Below the pieces are notes generated by a model that saw only the letters and a program-made list of their open reading frames with translations, searched no databases and was not told the origin of the DNA. Positions 27,060-35,018 of a stretch of DNA of 48,379 bases are shown here, in pieces. The stretch spans positions 1 to 48,379 of the forward strand of contig JAAYKA010000132.1 of the NCBI GenBank assembly GCA_012522635.1, given 5' to 3'. A program made the position numbers and the translations under genes. Numbering within the stretch: position 1 is the stretch's first letter; every line of letters begins with the position of its first letter. Source of the stretch: Candidatus Cloacimonadota bacterium. GTDB lineage: Bacteria > Cloacimonadota > Cloacimonadia > Cloacimonadales > Cloacimonadaceae.

Positions 27060-27457
27060 TTGTTAACTGGCTCCGTTGCCACGAAAATGCGTTCAAACCC
27101 AGCTTCTCGAATGATGTCCATCAAACTGACGATGTTCTGTAGAGGAGTATCCTTCTGAGCGGAAAGTCGCACAACTTGGTCGCTGCTCTTAAACTGGTTT
27201 TTGAGAGCTTCACCCAGGGTTTGAATCGTGTAGCTGCCATCCATAAAGTCGATGCGGTTATCGTTTTGATATTGCACATGAAGGACTTGCGGGGTTTGTC
27301 TTTGCTGGGAAGTGGAGCCCGGCAGCTTGAAAGGCAGCCCGGTTTGGGCGGCGAAATTTGAGGCTATCAACAAAAAGATTAAAAGCAGGAAAATCACGTC
27401 TGTCATGGAGATGAGCACCGTGCTGCTTATCTTTTTGCCGGAGATGCCCAGTTTCAT
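27056..27457 (-). CDS. exbD: ExbD/TolR-type proton-channel subunit
   Basis: The 133-residue protein has one N-terminal membrane segment 'MTDVIFLLLIFLLIASNF' carrying the essential aspartate (in 'TDVIF') and a periplasmic domain of about 90 residues. It works with ExbB (next gene upstream) and the TonB-like protein (next downstream). TolR is an alternative, but there is no Pal/TolB/TolA set here. It overlaps both neighbours by 4 bases. Confidence 0.9.
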   Translation of the reverse strand: MKLGISGKKISSTVLISMTDVIFLLLIFLLIASNFAAQTGLPFKLPGSTSQQRQTPQVLHVQYQNDNRIDFMDGSYTIQTLGEALKNQFKSSDQVVRLSAQKDTPLQNIVSLMDIIREAGFERIFVATEPVNK

Positions 27458-28083
27458 TTTTCCTCTGCCTCGCGCGCTTTTTGGAAGCGGATTTGGTGTT
27501 CAATGCCCTGATGCTGCATATCTTTGGCGATGTTTTCCATGTGTTGGATGAGGTCGTTATGGAAAATGATGGCGGGAATGCCCACAACCAGACCGCCCAC
27601 AGTTGTCAAAAGCGCCTGCCAGATGCCTCCTGCCAGGATGTTGATGTCCACGCTGTTTTGACCCTGACCCTGAATGTTCATGAAAACGCTGACCATGCCG
27701 GTGACGGTTCCCAAAAAGCCCACCAGCGGCGCGATGGCGGAAAGAGTCGCCAGCCAGCCCATGCCTTTTTCCAGCTTGCCCAGTTCCATGTTCGCAGTGG
27801 ATTCCATGCTGTTTTCAATCATGCGAGCGTCATCGGTTTGGGCGTTGTAGAGTTTATCCAACATCATGCCCAGAGGGCTGTTGAGCCCGTGGATGCGAAG
27901 CACGGCACGGATATTATCCAGTTTTTCCTGTTGGGAAAGATAATATTGCAGCTTTTCATTGGCTTTTTTCACCCGGGTAACCTGGCGGTATTTTTCCACC
28001 ACGATTGCCACCACAGCGATGGAAATAATCACCAGCACATACATTAGCATGCCGCCACGAAGAAGAAGGTTCATTATCGACAT
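27454..28083 (-). CDS. exbB: ExbB/TolQ/MotA-type proton-channel subunit
   Basis: The 209 residues have three membrane segments: near residues 8-28 ('GMLMYVLVIISIAVVAIVV'), 105-130 ('GWLATLSAIAPLVGFLGTVTGMVSVF') and 150-175 ('GGIWQALLTTVGGLVVGIPAIIF'). The pattern 'APLVGFLGTVTGMV' and 'LLTTVGGLVVGIPA' is diagnostic for the MotA/TolQ/ExbB family. It forms the proton-conducting pore with ExbD that energises the TonB-like protein. As the first gene of the exbB-exbD-tonB-like-folP-cdaA-coaE operon it follows the serC terminator by about 13 bases; the ribosome-binding site is weak (GGGGG). Confidence 0.93.
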   Translation of the reverse strand: MSIMNLLLRGGMLMYVLVIISIAVVAIVVEKYRQVTRVKKANEKLQYYLSQQEKLDNIRAVLRIHGLNSPLGMMLDKLYNAQTDDARMIENSMESTANMELGKLEKGMGWLATLSAIAPLVGFLGTVTGMVSVFMNIQGQGQNSVDINILAGGIWQALLTTVGGLVVGIPAIIFHNDLIQHMENIAKDMQHQGIEHQIRFQKAREAEEK

Positions 28084-28095
28084 TCGACCCCCGTT

Positions 28096-28137
28096 TCAAA
28101 TTTTAACAAGGCGGGAGGCTTGTTTTCTCCCGCCTTG
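28096..28137 (-). terminator. Rho-independent terminator of serC
   Basis: CAAGGCGGGAG (28107-28117) pairs with CTCCCGCCTTG (28127-28137), an 11-bp perfect stem with a 9-base loop. The minus-strand tail is TTAAAATTT. It separates serC from exbB. Confidence 0.85.
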
Positions 28138-28168
28138 CATAATGGGTTGTTTTATTTCCTTTTTCGGA

Positions 28169-29254
28169 TTAACCGTGCTGCTTCTGGAATTCACGCATGA
28201 ATTCGCCCAAAGCGTGCGCAGCGGGAAGAGGCAGCGCGTTGTAGATGCTGGCTCTGCAGCCGCCAACGTTGCGGTGTCCCTTCAATCCAATCATGCCGTT
28301 CTTTTTGGCTTCAGAGATGAAGAGGGCTTCCTGTTCTTCAGTGCCGAGGCGGAAAGTGACGTTCATCAATGAGCGGTCTTCCTTGTCCACGGTGCCTTTG
28401 TAGAATCCACCGGAGGCGTCGATTGCGTCATAGATGTAGGCAGCCTTCACCTTGTTGTTTTCGTGGATTTTTTCCAAGCCGCCAAAGTCTTCAATCCATT
28501 TCATCACCAGACCAATCATGTAGATGGTGAAAGTGGCGGGAGTGTTGAACATGGAGCCATTTTTGGCCATCAGTTTGTAATCCAGCATTGAAGGCATGCC
28601 CGGCAGGGCTTGTTCCAGCAGGCTTTTCTTGATGAGGATGACAGCGGTTCCAGCGGGACCAACGTTTTTCTGGGCGCCGGCATAAATCATGTCATACTTT
28701 TGCACGTCGATGGGTTTGCTCATAAAGTTTGAGCTCATGTCCGCGATAAGCGGAATGCCAGCGGGAACATCCGGGTCGGTTTTCCATTCGGTTCCATAAA
28801 TGGTGTTGTTGGGGGTGATATGCAGGTAGGCAGGATTTGCCGAAAGTTCCCAGGTTTTGGGAATGTAGGCAAAATTGCGGTCTTCACTGGTGGCAGCCAC
28901 GTGCACGGTTTTGCCGATGTTTTTGGCTTCCGCGATGGCTTTTTTGGACCACACGCCGGTGTTAATGATGTTGATTTCTTTTCCTTCAAAACCGAAGTTC
29001 ATGGGCACCATCAAAAACTGCATGCTGGCGCCGCCCTGCAGAAACAGGATTTCGTATTCGTCGCCAAGATTGTAGATGCGCTTTGCGCTTGCGATGGTTT
29101 CATCGATGATGGCTTGATATTCCTTGCTGCGATGGCTCATTTCCATCACTGAAAGGCCCATGCCTTTGTAATTAAACAGGTCGGCTTGCGCTTCTCGGAG
29201 CACTTCCTCGGGAAGCACGGTGGGGCCAGCGTTGAATATATGAACGCGTTCCAT
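28169..29254 (-). CDS. serC: Phosphoserine aminotransferase
   Basis: SerC converts 3-phosphohydroxypyruvate to phosphoserine (and serves vitamin B6 synthesis in some bacteria). It has 361 residues. The PLP-binding lysine is Lys196 in 'YAGAQKNVGPAG'. The N-terminus 'VHIFNAGPTVLPEEVL' and the C-terminal 'GHRNVGGCRASIYNALP' are typical. The ATG has a strong AGGAGG upstream. The gene is monocistronic, with its own terminator. No serA or serB is near. Confidence 0.97.
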   Translation of the reverse strand: MERVHIFNAGPTVLPEEVLREAQADLFNYKGMGLSVMEMSHRSKEYQAIIDETIASAKRIYNLGDEYEILFLQGGASMQFLMVPMNFGFEGKEINIINTGVWSKKAIAEAKNIGKTVHVAATSEDRNFAYIPKTWELSANPAYLHITPNNTIYGTEWKTDPDVPAGIPLIADMSSNFMSKPIDVQKYDMIYAGAQKNVGPAGTAVILIKKSLLEQALPGMPSMLDYKLMAKNGSMFNTPATFTIYMIGLVMKWIEDFGGLEKIHENNKVKAAYIYDAIDASGGFYKGTVDKEDRSLMNVTFRLGTEEQEALFISEAKKNGMIGLKGHRNVGGCRASIYNALPLPAAHALGEFMREFQKQHG

Positions 29255-29395
29255 ATTTTTCCTCCTGGAACAGATATTTTTTGTTAAATGCTATGCTTTC
29301 TGAACCCCGGTTTTTAGGCAAGCTTTTTTTTGATGCCCAAGAAATCTATTGACTGTTTAGTGCCTGTTCACAATTTGAATCTCCGGTGAAACCCT

Positions 29396-29995
29396 ATGAT
29401 ACATAATCTCTTACACAACACTAAAATAGTTCTGGCGTCTGCCAGCCCCAGACGCAAAAGCCTGCTGAATATGCTGGGCTTGAACCCGCTGGTTTTTCCC
29501 GCTGATGTGGATGAAAGCCTGAATCGGAAACGCCCGCATCTGCAAGCGATGCGCAACGCGAAAAACAAGGCTCTCCACGTGGCAAATCACATGGATTCCG
29601 ACAGCCTGATTATCGGCGCGGATACCATCGTGGTTTTGGATGGTCAAGTTTTGGGAAAACCTTCCGGACCTGCGCAGGCAAAACAATATCTCGCACAGCT
29701 TTCCGGCCAGACCCATGCCGTTTACACAGGGCTCTGTCTCTGCCGTTCAAAGCAGTGTGTGAGCGGTTATGAGCGCAGTTTGGTGGAGTTTGCCCCTCTT
29801 TCGGAAACCGAGATTGAAGCTTACGTGGAAACCAAAGAACCGATGGATAAAGCCGGCGCTTACGGTATCCAAGGCTTCGGCTCCCAATTCATCAAACGCA
29901 TCAACGGCTGCTATTTTAATGTGATGGGTTTTCCCATCCATCTGTTTTACAATATGTTAAAAGATATTTTCGAAGGAAACGCTTTGGATAAATAA
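29396..29995 (+). CDS. maf: Maf-like nucleotide pyrophosphatase
   Basis: Maf proteins hydrolyse non-canonical and canonical nucleoside triphosphates (often dTTP/UTP) and are linked to septum control. The 199 residues include 'VLASASPRRKSLL' (residues 12-24), 'LIIGADTIVVLDGQVLGKP' and 'EPMDKAGAYGIQGFGSQFI'. The Asp in 'GADT' and the 'KAGAYGIQG' loop form the metal and substrate sites. The gene is divergent from serC across 141 bases, and the next gene begins 15 bases downstream. The preceding TTGACT (29349) is the only promoter-like hint. Confidence 0.93.
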   Translation: MIHNLLHNTKIVLASASPRRKSLLNMLGLNPLVFPADVDESLNRKRPHLQAMRNAKNKALHVANHMDSDSLIIGADTIVVLDGQVLGKPSGPAQAKQYLAQLSGQTHAVYTGLCLCRSKQCVSGYERSLVEFAPLSETEIEAYVETKEPMDKAGAYGIQGFGSQFIKRINGCYFNVMGFPIHLFYNMLKDIFEGNALDK

Positions 29996-30010
29996 GCTTA
30001 TTGGATTGAT

Positions 30011-31477
30011 ATGAAATACTTTCACAATGCCAAATTCTATCTTGAGAACGCTTTTGACCCAGATGTGATTGGCCTGCTTGTGGCTGAGGGAAAAATCGCG
30101 CGTATAGTTCGCGAAGGGGATAAAATCGATTCCGCGTGGGAAAAGATTGACCTCAAGGCTGGATTCGCCTGGCCGGGATTCATTGACGCCCACACACACA
30201 GCTTTTCCGGCGGACTTTACGAAGACGGAATCGACCTTTCCCAATGCTCTGGCATCGACGAAGTTCTGTCCCTGATTTTTGCCGCCTCGAAAAAGGATTC
30301 CGAACTGGTGATAGGCTGGCGTTTCGACGAAACCCTCATCCCCGAAAAACGCTTTCCCACACTGAAAGAATTGGACGCCGTTTGCCCCAATTCCAGGCTG
30401 CTTTTACGCCGCGTGGATGGCCACAGTTGCGTATTGAATTCAAAAGCCCGCGCTGCCATCCCCGGCCTAAACAGCCAGGACGAGGTGCTCACAGGACCCG
30501 AAAACGACCTTGCTGTAAACTGGCTCCAGGATAACTGCAGCGAGGAAACCATCCTCAAAGCCTACCACAACGCCGCTCAAAAGGCTTTGCAAGGTGGTTT
30601 TGTGACCCTTCACACCATGATTGGCGACGCGGATATGAGCAACCAGCATTACGCCGTCATTCGCGACAGGCTTTCGGAATTTGACATCGGTTTCGTGCTT
30701 TATCCACAAAGCTTTAACATCGATTCCGCGCTGGAATTGGGCGCCACCAGAATTGGAGGCTGCATTTTGGCTGACGGTTCCATCGGTTCCCGCAGCGCGG
30801 CTCTCAGCCAGCCTTACGCGGATTCACCCACCCATGGAAGGCTTTATCAGAGCGACAAATTCTGGCAGGATTTCATCTTCAAAGCCCACCAAAAAGGGCT
30901 CCAAATCTGTGTTCATTGCATTGGCGACGCTGCCATCAATCAGATAAACTCCGCCTACGCCGCTCTCGAAAGCAGTGAAGTGCGTGAATTGCGCCACCAA
31001 CTAATCCACTGCGAACTTTGCCCCGACCCGCTTTTGGATGCAATTGCCGCCTCCGGGGCTGTCCCCGTGATGCAGCCTGCTTTTGACCTCCTTTGGGGCG
31101 GCCCGGCTGGTCTTTACGAACAACGTCTGGGAGAGCGCCACCGCCTCATGAACCGCTTTGTAAGCTTTGCGCAGAGAGGCGTAAAGACATGTTCTTCAAG
31201 CGATTGGTATGTCACAGATTTGAACATCGCCATGTCTTTACACGCGCTCATCAATCACCATGAACCTACCGAAAGGCTTTCACCGCAACAGGCCATCCGC
31301 AGCTACACTGAAAACAACGCCTGGCTTTCCCACGAGGAAAAACTCCGCGGAAGCCTGCGCGAAGGAATGATTGCCGATATCAGCGTTACAGACACGGATT
31401 TCACCCAGCCTTTTGATTGGCAACAGGCTCGCGTCACCCATGTTATACGCTCTGGAAATACAGTTTATGAAGATTAA
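30011..31477 (+). CDS. YtcJ-type metal-dependent amidohydrolase
   Basis: This 488-residue protein belongs to the amidohydrolase superfamily. The metal-binding HxH is in 'WPGFIDAHTHSFSGG' (residues 55-70), with further ligands in 'QICVHCIGDAAINQI' and 'HQLIHCELCPDPLL', and the final region 'CSSSDWYVTDLNIAMSLHA' where superfamily members have 'SDxP'. The arrangement resembles the YtcJ/exoenzyme-regulatory branch, whose substrates are unknown or include N-substituted formamides. It starts 15 bases after maf and its end is overlapped by the next gene, so maf, this gene and the unknown gene form an operon. The specific substrate cannot be stated. Confidence 0.9.
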   Translation: MKYFHNAKFYLENAFDPDVIGLLVAEGKIARIVREGDKIDSAWEKIDLKAGFAWPGFIDAHTHSFSGGLYEDGIDLSQCSGIDEVLSLIFAASKKDSELVIGWRFDETLIPEKRFPTLKELDAVCPNSRLLLRRVDGHSCVLNSKARAAIPGLNSQDEVLTGPENDLAVNWLQDNCSEETILKAYHNAAQKALQGGFVTLHTMIGDADMSNQHYAVIRDRLSEFDIGFVLYPQSFNIDSALELGATRIGGCILADGSIGSRSAALSQPYADSPTHGRLYQSDKFWQDFIFKAHQKGLQICVHCIGDAAINQINSAYAALESSEVRELRHQLIHCELCPDPLLDAIAASGAVPVMQPAFDLLWGGPAGLYEQRLGERHRLMNRFVSFAQRGVKTCSSSDWYVTDLNIAMSLHALINHHEPTERLSPQQAIRSYTENNAWLSHEEKLRGSLREGMIADISVTDTDFTQPFDWQQARVTHVIRSGNTVYED

Positions 31478-32078
31478 AGCTCCACTTTTCAATCCCAAAC
31501 AGCTTCAGCGCATCATTGCCGCTGAACTTGCGGAACACCCAAAAACCCATTACACAGACATTTACAAGCTAATCCACCAAGCCAGTTTCGGGCCCAGCCA
31601 CTTGGAAGACAGCCTGGAAGCCATCGAAGCCGGAATTTGGGACGAGCTTAAAACAGTGCGAAGCTGTGCCGGGAAAACACATCAGGACATAGGTTTGGGC
31701 AGGGGTTTCATGCGTCTGAACTTTTTCGCGCTTTCCAGGTTGCCGTCGTTGGATATCAGCCAAACGAACACCCTGCGGGACCAGCTTGTACGCGACGCGC
31801 TGACCCGTGTAAACCCAAGCTATGTAAAACTTTTCGCCCAGGCCGTTCACGCTTCCCGTTTGCCAGAACCCATCGACCCCGAAGAATGGCTTGACATCTG
31901 GAAAACAGCCGTGCCCATTGTTATGAGTTTCATTTTCCCCACCCTTTCTGAACGCGCCCGTGTTGATTATTGCCTCGCCAGCGGAACTTTACCTTCCCAC
32001 AGCGAGGATTACAAATACCTTTATAAACCCCATTACCGGGTGATTCACATTAAAAATCGCCCCAAATTCAAAGCCTGA
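31467..32078 (+). CDS. Conserved-looking protein of unknown function
   Basis: I do not recognise this 203-residue protein. The ATG at 31467 overlaps the amidohydrolase stop by 11 bases; an upstream in-frame start at 31371 would lie deep inside that gene. It has no signal peptide or membrane segment. Notable blocks are 'HYTDIYKLIHQASFGPSHL' (residues 27-45), a central Asp/Glu-rich helix, 'DALTRVNPSYVKLFAQAVHASRLP', and the end 'HSEDYKYLYKPHYRVIH'. His and Tyr residues recur in these blocks and could bind a metal. It is followed 9 bases later by gltX, so it belongs to the maf-to-gltX operon. Confidence 0.75.
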   Translation: MKIKAPLFNPKQLQRIIAAELAEHPKTHYTDIYKLIHQASFGPSHLEDSLEAIEAGIWDELKTVRSCAGKTHQDIGLGRGFMRLNFFALSRLPSLDISQTNTLRDQLVRDALTRVNPSYVKLFAQAVHASRLPEPIDPEEWLDIWKTAVPIVMSFIFPTLSERARVDYCLASGTLPSHSEDYKYLYKPHYRVIHIKNRPKFKA

Positions 32079-32087
32079 GGACAGCCC

Positions 32088-33521
32088 ATGAACCCCATCA
32101 GAGTACGTTTCGCGCCCAGCCCCACCGGCTATCTCCACATCGGCGGCTTGCGCACCGCCCTTTACGATTTTCTTTTTGCCCGCCACAACGGTGGCAGCTT
32201 CATTCTTCGCATCGAAGACACCGACCGCTCCCGATATGTGGAAGGCGCGGTGGAAAACCTCATCGATTCCTTGCGCAGCCTGGACCTTCAAATTGATGAA
32301 GGACCCGGAATTGGCGGTGATTTTGGCCCCTACGTGCAAAGTGAGCGTTTGGAACTCTATCAGCGTGAAATCACACGTCTGTTGGATTCTGGCCATGCCT
32401 ACCATTGCTTTTGCTCCTCTGAAACTTTGGCCCAAATGCGGGAGGAACAACAAAAAAGAGGCGAATTCGTGAAATATGACCGCCGCTGCCTCGCTCTTTC
32501 CAAAGAGGAAGTGGATGAAAAACTCCGGCTGGGACTGCCTCACGTGGTTCGCCTTAAAATGCCGGACAACCACGTTTTTCGCTTCAATGACATCATCCGC
32601 GGAGACGTTGAAATGGACGCCTCCCAGTCCGACGACCAGGTTTTGCTGAAATCCGATGGATTCCCAACCTATCATCTCGCTGCTGTTGTGGATGACCACT
32701 ATATGAAAATCTCCCACGTCATCCGCGGCGAGGAATGGCTTTCCAGCACCCCAAAACACATCTGGCTTTATGAATGTCTGGGCTGGGAAGCTCCGCTCTG
32801 GGTGCATCTTCCGCTCATTTTGAACCCTGACCGCAGCAAGCTTTCGAAGCGCATGAACGATGTTTCCGTGGAAAGCTACCTCCAAAAAGGTTACCTCAAG
32901 GAAGCTCTGCTCAATTTTGTTGCCCTGCTGGGCTGGCACAGCGCGGACGACCGTGAAACTTACAGCCTCCAGGAGCTTTCCCGCGAATTCACCCTGGAGC
33001 GGGTCAGCAAATCCGGCGCGGTGTTCGACCTCACCAAACTCGATTGGATGAATGCCTGGTATCTGCGCAACATGCCGCTCACAGAGCTGGTGACCCGCTG
33101 TTTACCCTGGTTTGAAAAAGCGGGAATGCCCGATATCGAACGCGCCAAACTTTTCCTCATTGTGGCGGCAGCGCGGGAACGCTGCACCCTGCTTCCCGAA
33201 ATCCCGGAATACGCAAAAATGTTCGTTTCACCTCAGCCTCTGCCTGCTGAAGACCTTGAAATCCTGAAAACTGAGGATTCCAAACGCGTTCTGGACTGGT
33301 TTCTCGCAAATCTGCCCGAAAGCGACACTCTGGCTGAAGATGAGCTTAACAGTATCGTGAAATTGGGCATGGAAAAACTGGGCTTGAAAGGCAAGGCATA
33401 CTACACGCCTCTGCGCCTGGCGCTCATTCATCAAAAACATGGACCCGACCTTCCCACAACCTTTGCCATCCTTGGGTTGGAGGAAGCTCGCAAGCGTCTT
33501 AAAAACGCCCTGGAGAATTGA
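32088..33521 (+). CDS. gltX: Glutamyl-tRNA synthetase
   Basis: GltX charges tRNA-Glu (and often tRNA-Gln). The 477 residues are class I: 'APSPTGYLHIGGLRTAL' carries the HIGH-type motif, and 'RSKLSKRMND' is the KMSKS-type motif. The rest of the catalytic fold includes 'RIEDTDRSR', 'DRRCLAL' and 'DGFPTYHLAAVVDDHYMKISHVIRGEEW', all typical. The start ATG follows the previous stop by 9 bases. The stop TGA shares its A with the next start ATG, so expression of the Omp28-like gene is coupled. Confidence 0.98.
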   Translation: MNPIRVRFAPSPTGYLHIGGLRTALYDFLFARHNGGSFILRIEDTDRSRYVEGAVENLIDSLRSLDLQIDEGPGIGGDFGPYVQSERLELYQREITRLLDSGHAYHCFCSSETLAQMREEQQKRGEFVKYDRRCLALSKEEVDEKLRLGLPHVVRLKMPDNHVFRFNDIIRGDVEMDASQSDDQVLLKSDGFPTYHLAAVVDDHYMKISHVIRGEEWLSSTPKHIWLYECLGWEAPLWVHLPLILNPDRSKLSKRMNDVSVESYLQKGYLKEALLNFVALLGWHSADDRETYSLQELSREFTLERVSKSGAVFDLTKLDWMNAWYLRNMPLTELVTRCLPWFEKAGMPDIERAKLFLIVAAARERCTLLPEIPEYAKMFVSPQPLPAEDLEILKTEDSKRVLDWFLANLPESDTLAEDELNSIVKLGMEKLGLKGKAYYTPLRLALIHQKHGPDLPTTFAILGLEEARKRLKNALEN

Positions 33522-34480
33522 TGAAAACCCGCCTCTTCACCCTGTTCCTGATTCTCTTTGCAGCGCCGTTTCTGAACGCCTTTCCCCGCCAACACGTGGT
33601 TGTGGAGCTTTTCACCGCCACAAGCTGCACTGGCTGTCCCGGTGCGGCCTGGGCAGTGGATGACCTCATGGAAAACGGACATCCTGTGGCACCGGTGAAA
33701 CTTCATGTGCGCGATGGTTTTCAAAGCCCCACAAACGATGAACGTTACGACTATTATGAAGTTTCTGGAACTCCCACCGCCTTTTTCGACGGTCTCAATC
33801 CAATCAACATATCGTCTTCAGGGATTTCCCTCTATCCGGAATTTCTCTACAATGTTAATTCCCGCCTGTTGGTTCCTTCACATTACAGTCTCGCCGCTTT
33901 AGGCGAGGTTGAAGACAATATTTGCAGCTTCAGCGTCCAGATTGTAAAGGAAGAGCCCGATGTCAATTCCAACGTTGTGCTCCATCTTTCGCTGACGGAA
34001 ACAGCAATTCCCTTCTATTGGGGGCCAGACCAAACCGAGGTCAATTTTGTGAGCCGCATGATGGTTCCAGGCCATCAGGGCACCCCGGTCGCGGTGGAAA
34101 ACCTCGCTGTGGGTGAAAGCATGCAAAAACATTATTCCATTGAATTGAAAGAGGAATGGAACCAGGAAAACATGGCGGTGGTCGTTTGGCTGCAAAACGT
34201 TGATACAAAAGAGATTCTCCAAGGAGCCAGATTCACCTTGAATGAACTTTCCCAGCTCAAGACCCCAAAACCCACTGCCAGCCTGCAAAATGGAGAGCTG
34301 CGGCTCCACTGGGCTCCCGTGCCTTTTGCCACATCCTACGCCATCTGGCAAAGCGATAACCCGGAAGGACCCTTCACAAATTCCATTTGGGTGACCGACC
34401 CCATCTATGGAGAACGGATGGGCGATTTTCCCCGCAAATTCTTTCGTATTCAGGCACTTCGCGACGAACCAGATAATTAA
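33521..34480 (+). CDS. Omp28-like secreted thioredoxin-fold protein
   Basis: The start ATG at 33521 uses the last base of the gltX stop; a TTG one codon earlier is unlikely. The 319 residues have a signal peptide ('KTRLFTLFLILFAAPFLNA') and then 'HVVVELFTATSCTGCPGAAW', a thioredoxin-like fold with a CxxC (Cys36, Cys39). The end of that fold has 'VSGTPTAFFDG' with the cis-proline of thioredoxin-like proteins. This matches the Omp28-related family of Bacteroidetes-type bacteria, thought to act in envelope redox or adhesion. Residues about 245-310 ('KPTASLQNGELRLHWAPVPFATSYAIW') form a fibronectin-III-like domain. No C-terminal sorting signal is seen. Confidence 0.82.
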   Translation: MKTRLFTLFLILFAAPFLNAFPRQHVVVELFTATSCTGCPGAAWAVDDLMENGHPVAPVKLHVRDGFQSPTNDERYDYYEVSGTPTAFFDGLNPINISSSGISLYPEFLYNVNSRLLVPSHYSLAALGEVEDNICSFSVQIVKEEPDVNSNVVLHLSLTETAIPFYWGPDQTEVNFVSRMMVPGHQGTPVAVENLAVGESMQKHYSIELKEEWNQENMAVVVWLQNVDTKEILQGARFTLNELSQLKTPKPTASLQNGELRLHWAPVPFATSYAIWQSDNPEGPFTNSIWVTDPIYGERMGDFPRKFFRIQALRDEPDN

Positions 34481-34553
34481 ATTTCAGGTTTGGGAAACAG
34501 GATTCCCGTTTGAAAAACCCTTCCTTATATAGAACGAGTCTGTTGTTTTTTGA

Positions 34554-34629
34554 GTCCCAAAGCCTTAAACCTTTGTGTCGCTTAACTTTGCTTTTAAAAC
34601 ATAAGGGTGACATAAGGCGGCGACCAAGA
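34554..34629 (+). repeat. Dispersed intergenic repeat, copy C
   Basis: This copy lies between the Omp28-like gene and tRNA-Leu, in the same orientation as copies A and B. It has the 'GTCCCAAAGC' start shared with copy A, and the 'CTTAAACCTTTGTG' and 'ACATAAGGCGGC' blocks shared with copy B. Confidence 0.75.
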
Positions 34630-34682
34630 AGAACGGCAAAAATGGTGGAATATCCGAGCTTCCATCCCGTCAAAAATAGTGC

Positions 34683-34711
34683 TTGACAGGCAACGCCCCT
34701 TTTGGGATTTG
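34683..34711 (+). promoter_or_regulatory. Probable promoter of tRNA-Leu
   Basis: TTGACA (34683-34688), a 17-base spacer and GATTTG (34706-34711) precede the tRNA by 16 bases. The -35 is perfect but the -10 is unlike TATAAT. Confidence 0.5.
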
Positions 34712-34727
34712 GTTCAAACACGTAAGT

Positions 34728-34815
34728 GCTGAAGTGGTGAAATTGGTATACACGCTAGTTTCAGGGACTAGTGAGCAATGAGCTCATGGGGGTTCGAGTC
34801 CCCCCTTCAGCACCA
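34728..34815 (+). tRNA. tRNA-Leu (CAG), CCA encoded
   Basis: A class II tRNA of 88 bases. The acceptor stem GCTGAAG/CTTCAGC is perfect. The anticodon stem CTAGT/ACTAG holds loop TTCAGGG with anticodon CAG, and a long variable arm (GTGAGCAATGAGCTCATG region) is present. The T loop is GTTCGAGTC-like, and the discriminator A and CCA are encoded. A T-rich tract follows at once, without a hairpin. Confidence 0.97.
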
Positions 34816-35018
34816 TTTTTTTATCCCCTCTTTTTTAAAAACTCCATCTCTCCCTTCAATTTTGGACTGTATTTCCGCCTCTTTTTCCACTTGGATAAAA
34901 AATAAAGATTGACGCAATCACCAAAGCCCCAAATTTTTGTTCAAATGTATAAAACATCGAGCAAAACACGAAATAAAAACACAGGGAGCAGCGGGAGCAA
35001 GCTCCAAGGAGTATGGCA

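Noticed and set aside
28165-28255. Riboswitch or leader before serC, aspS or gltX
   Set aside because: No T-box, SAM, or other conserved leader motif was seen in the short upstream regions.
34481-34530. Terminator after the Omp28-like gene
   Set aside because: GGGAA...TTCCC gives only a 5-bp stem with no T run, which is too weak to call.
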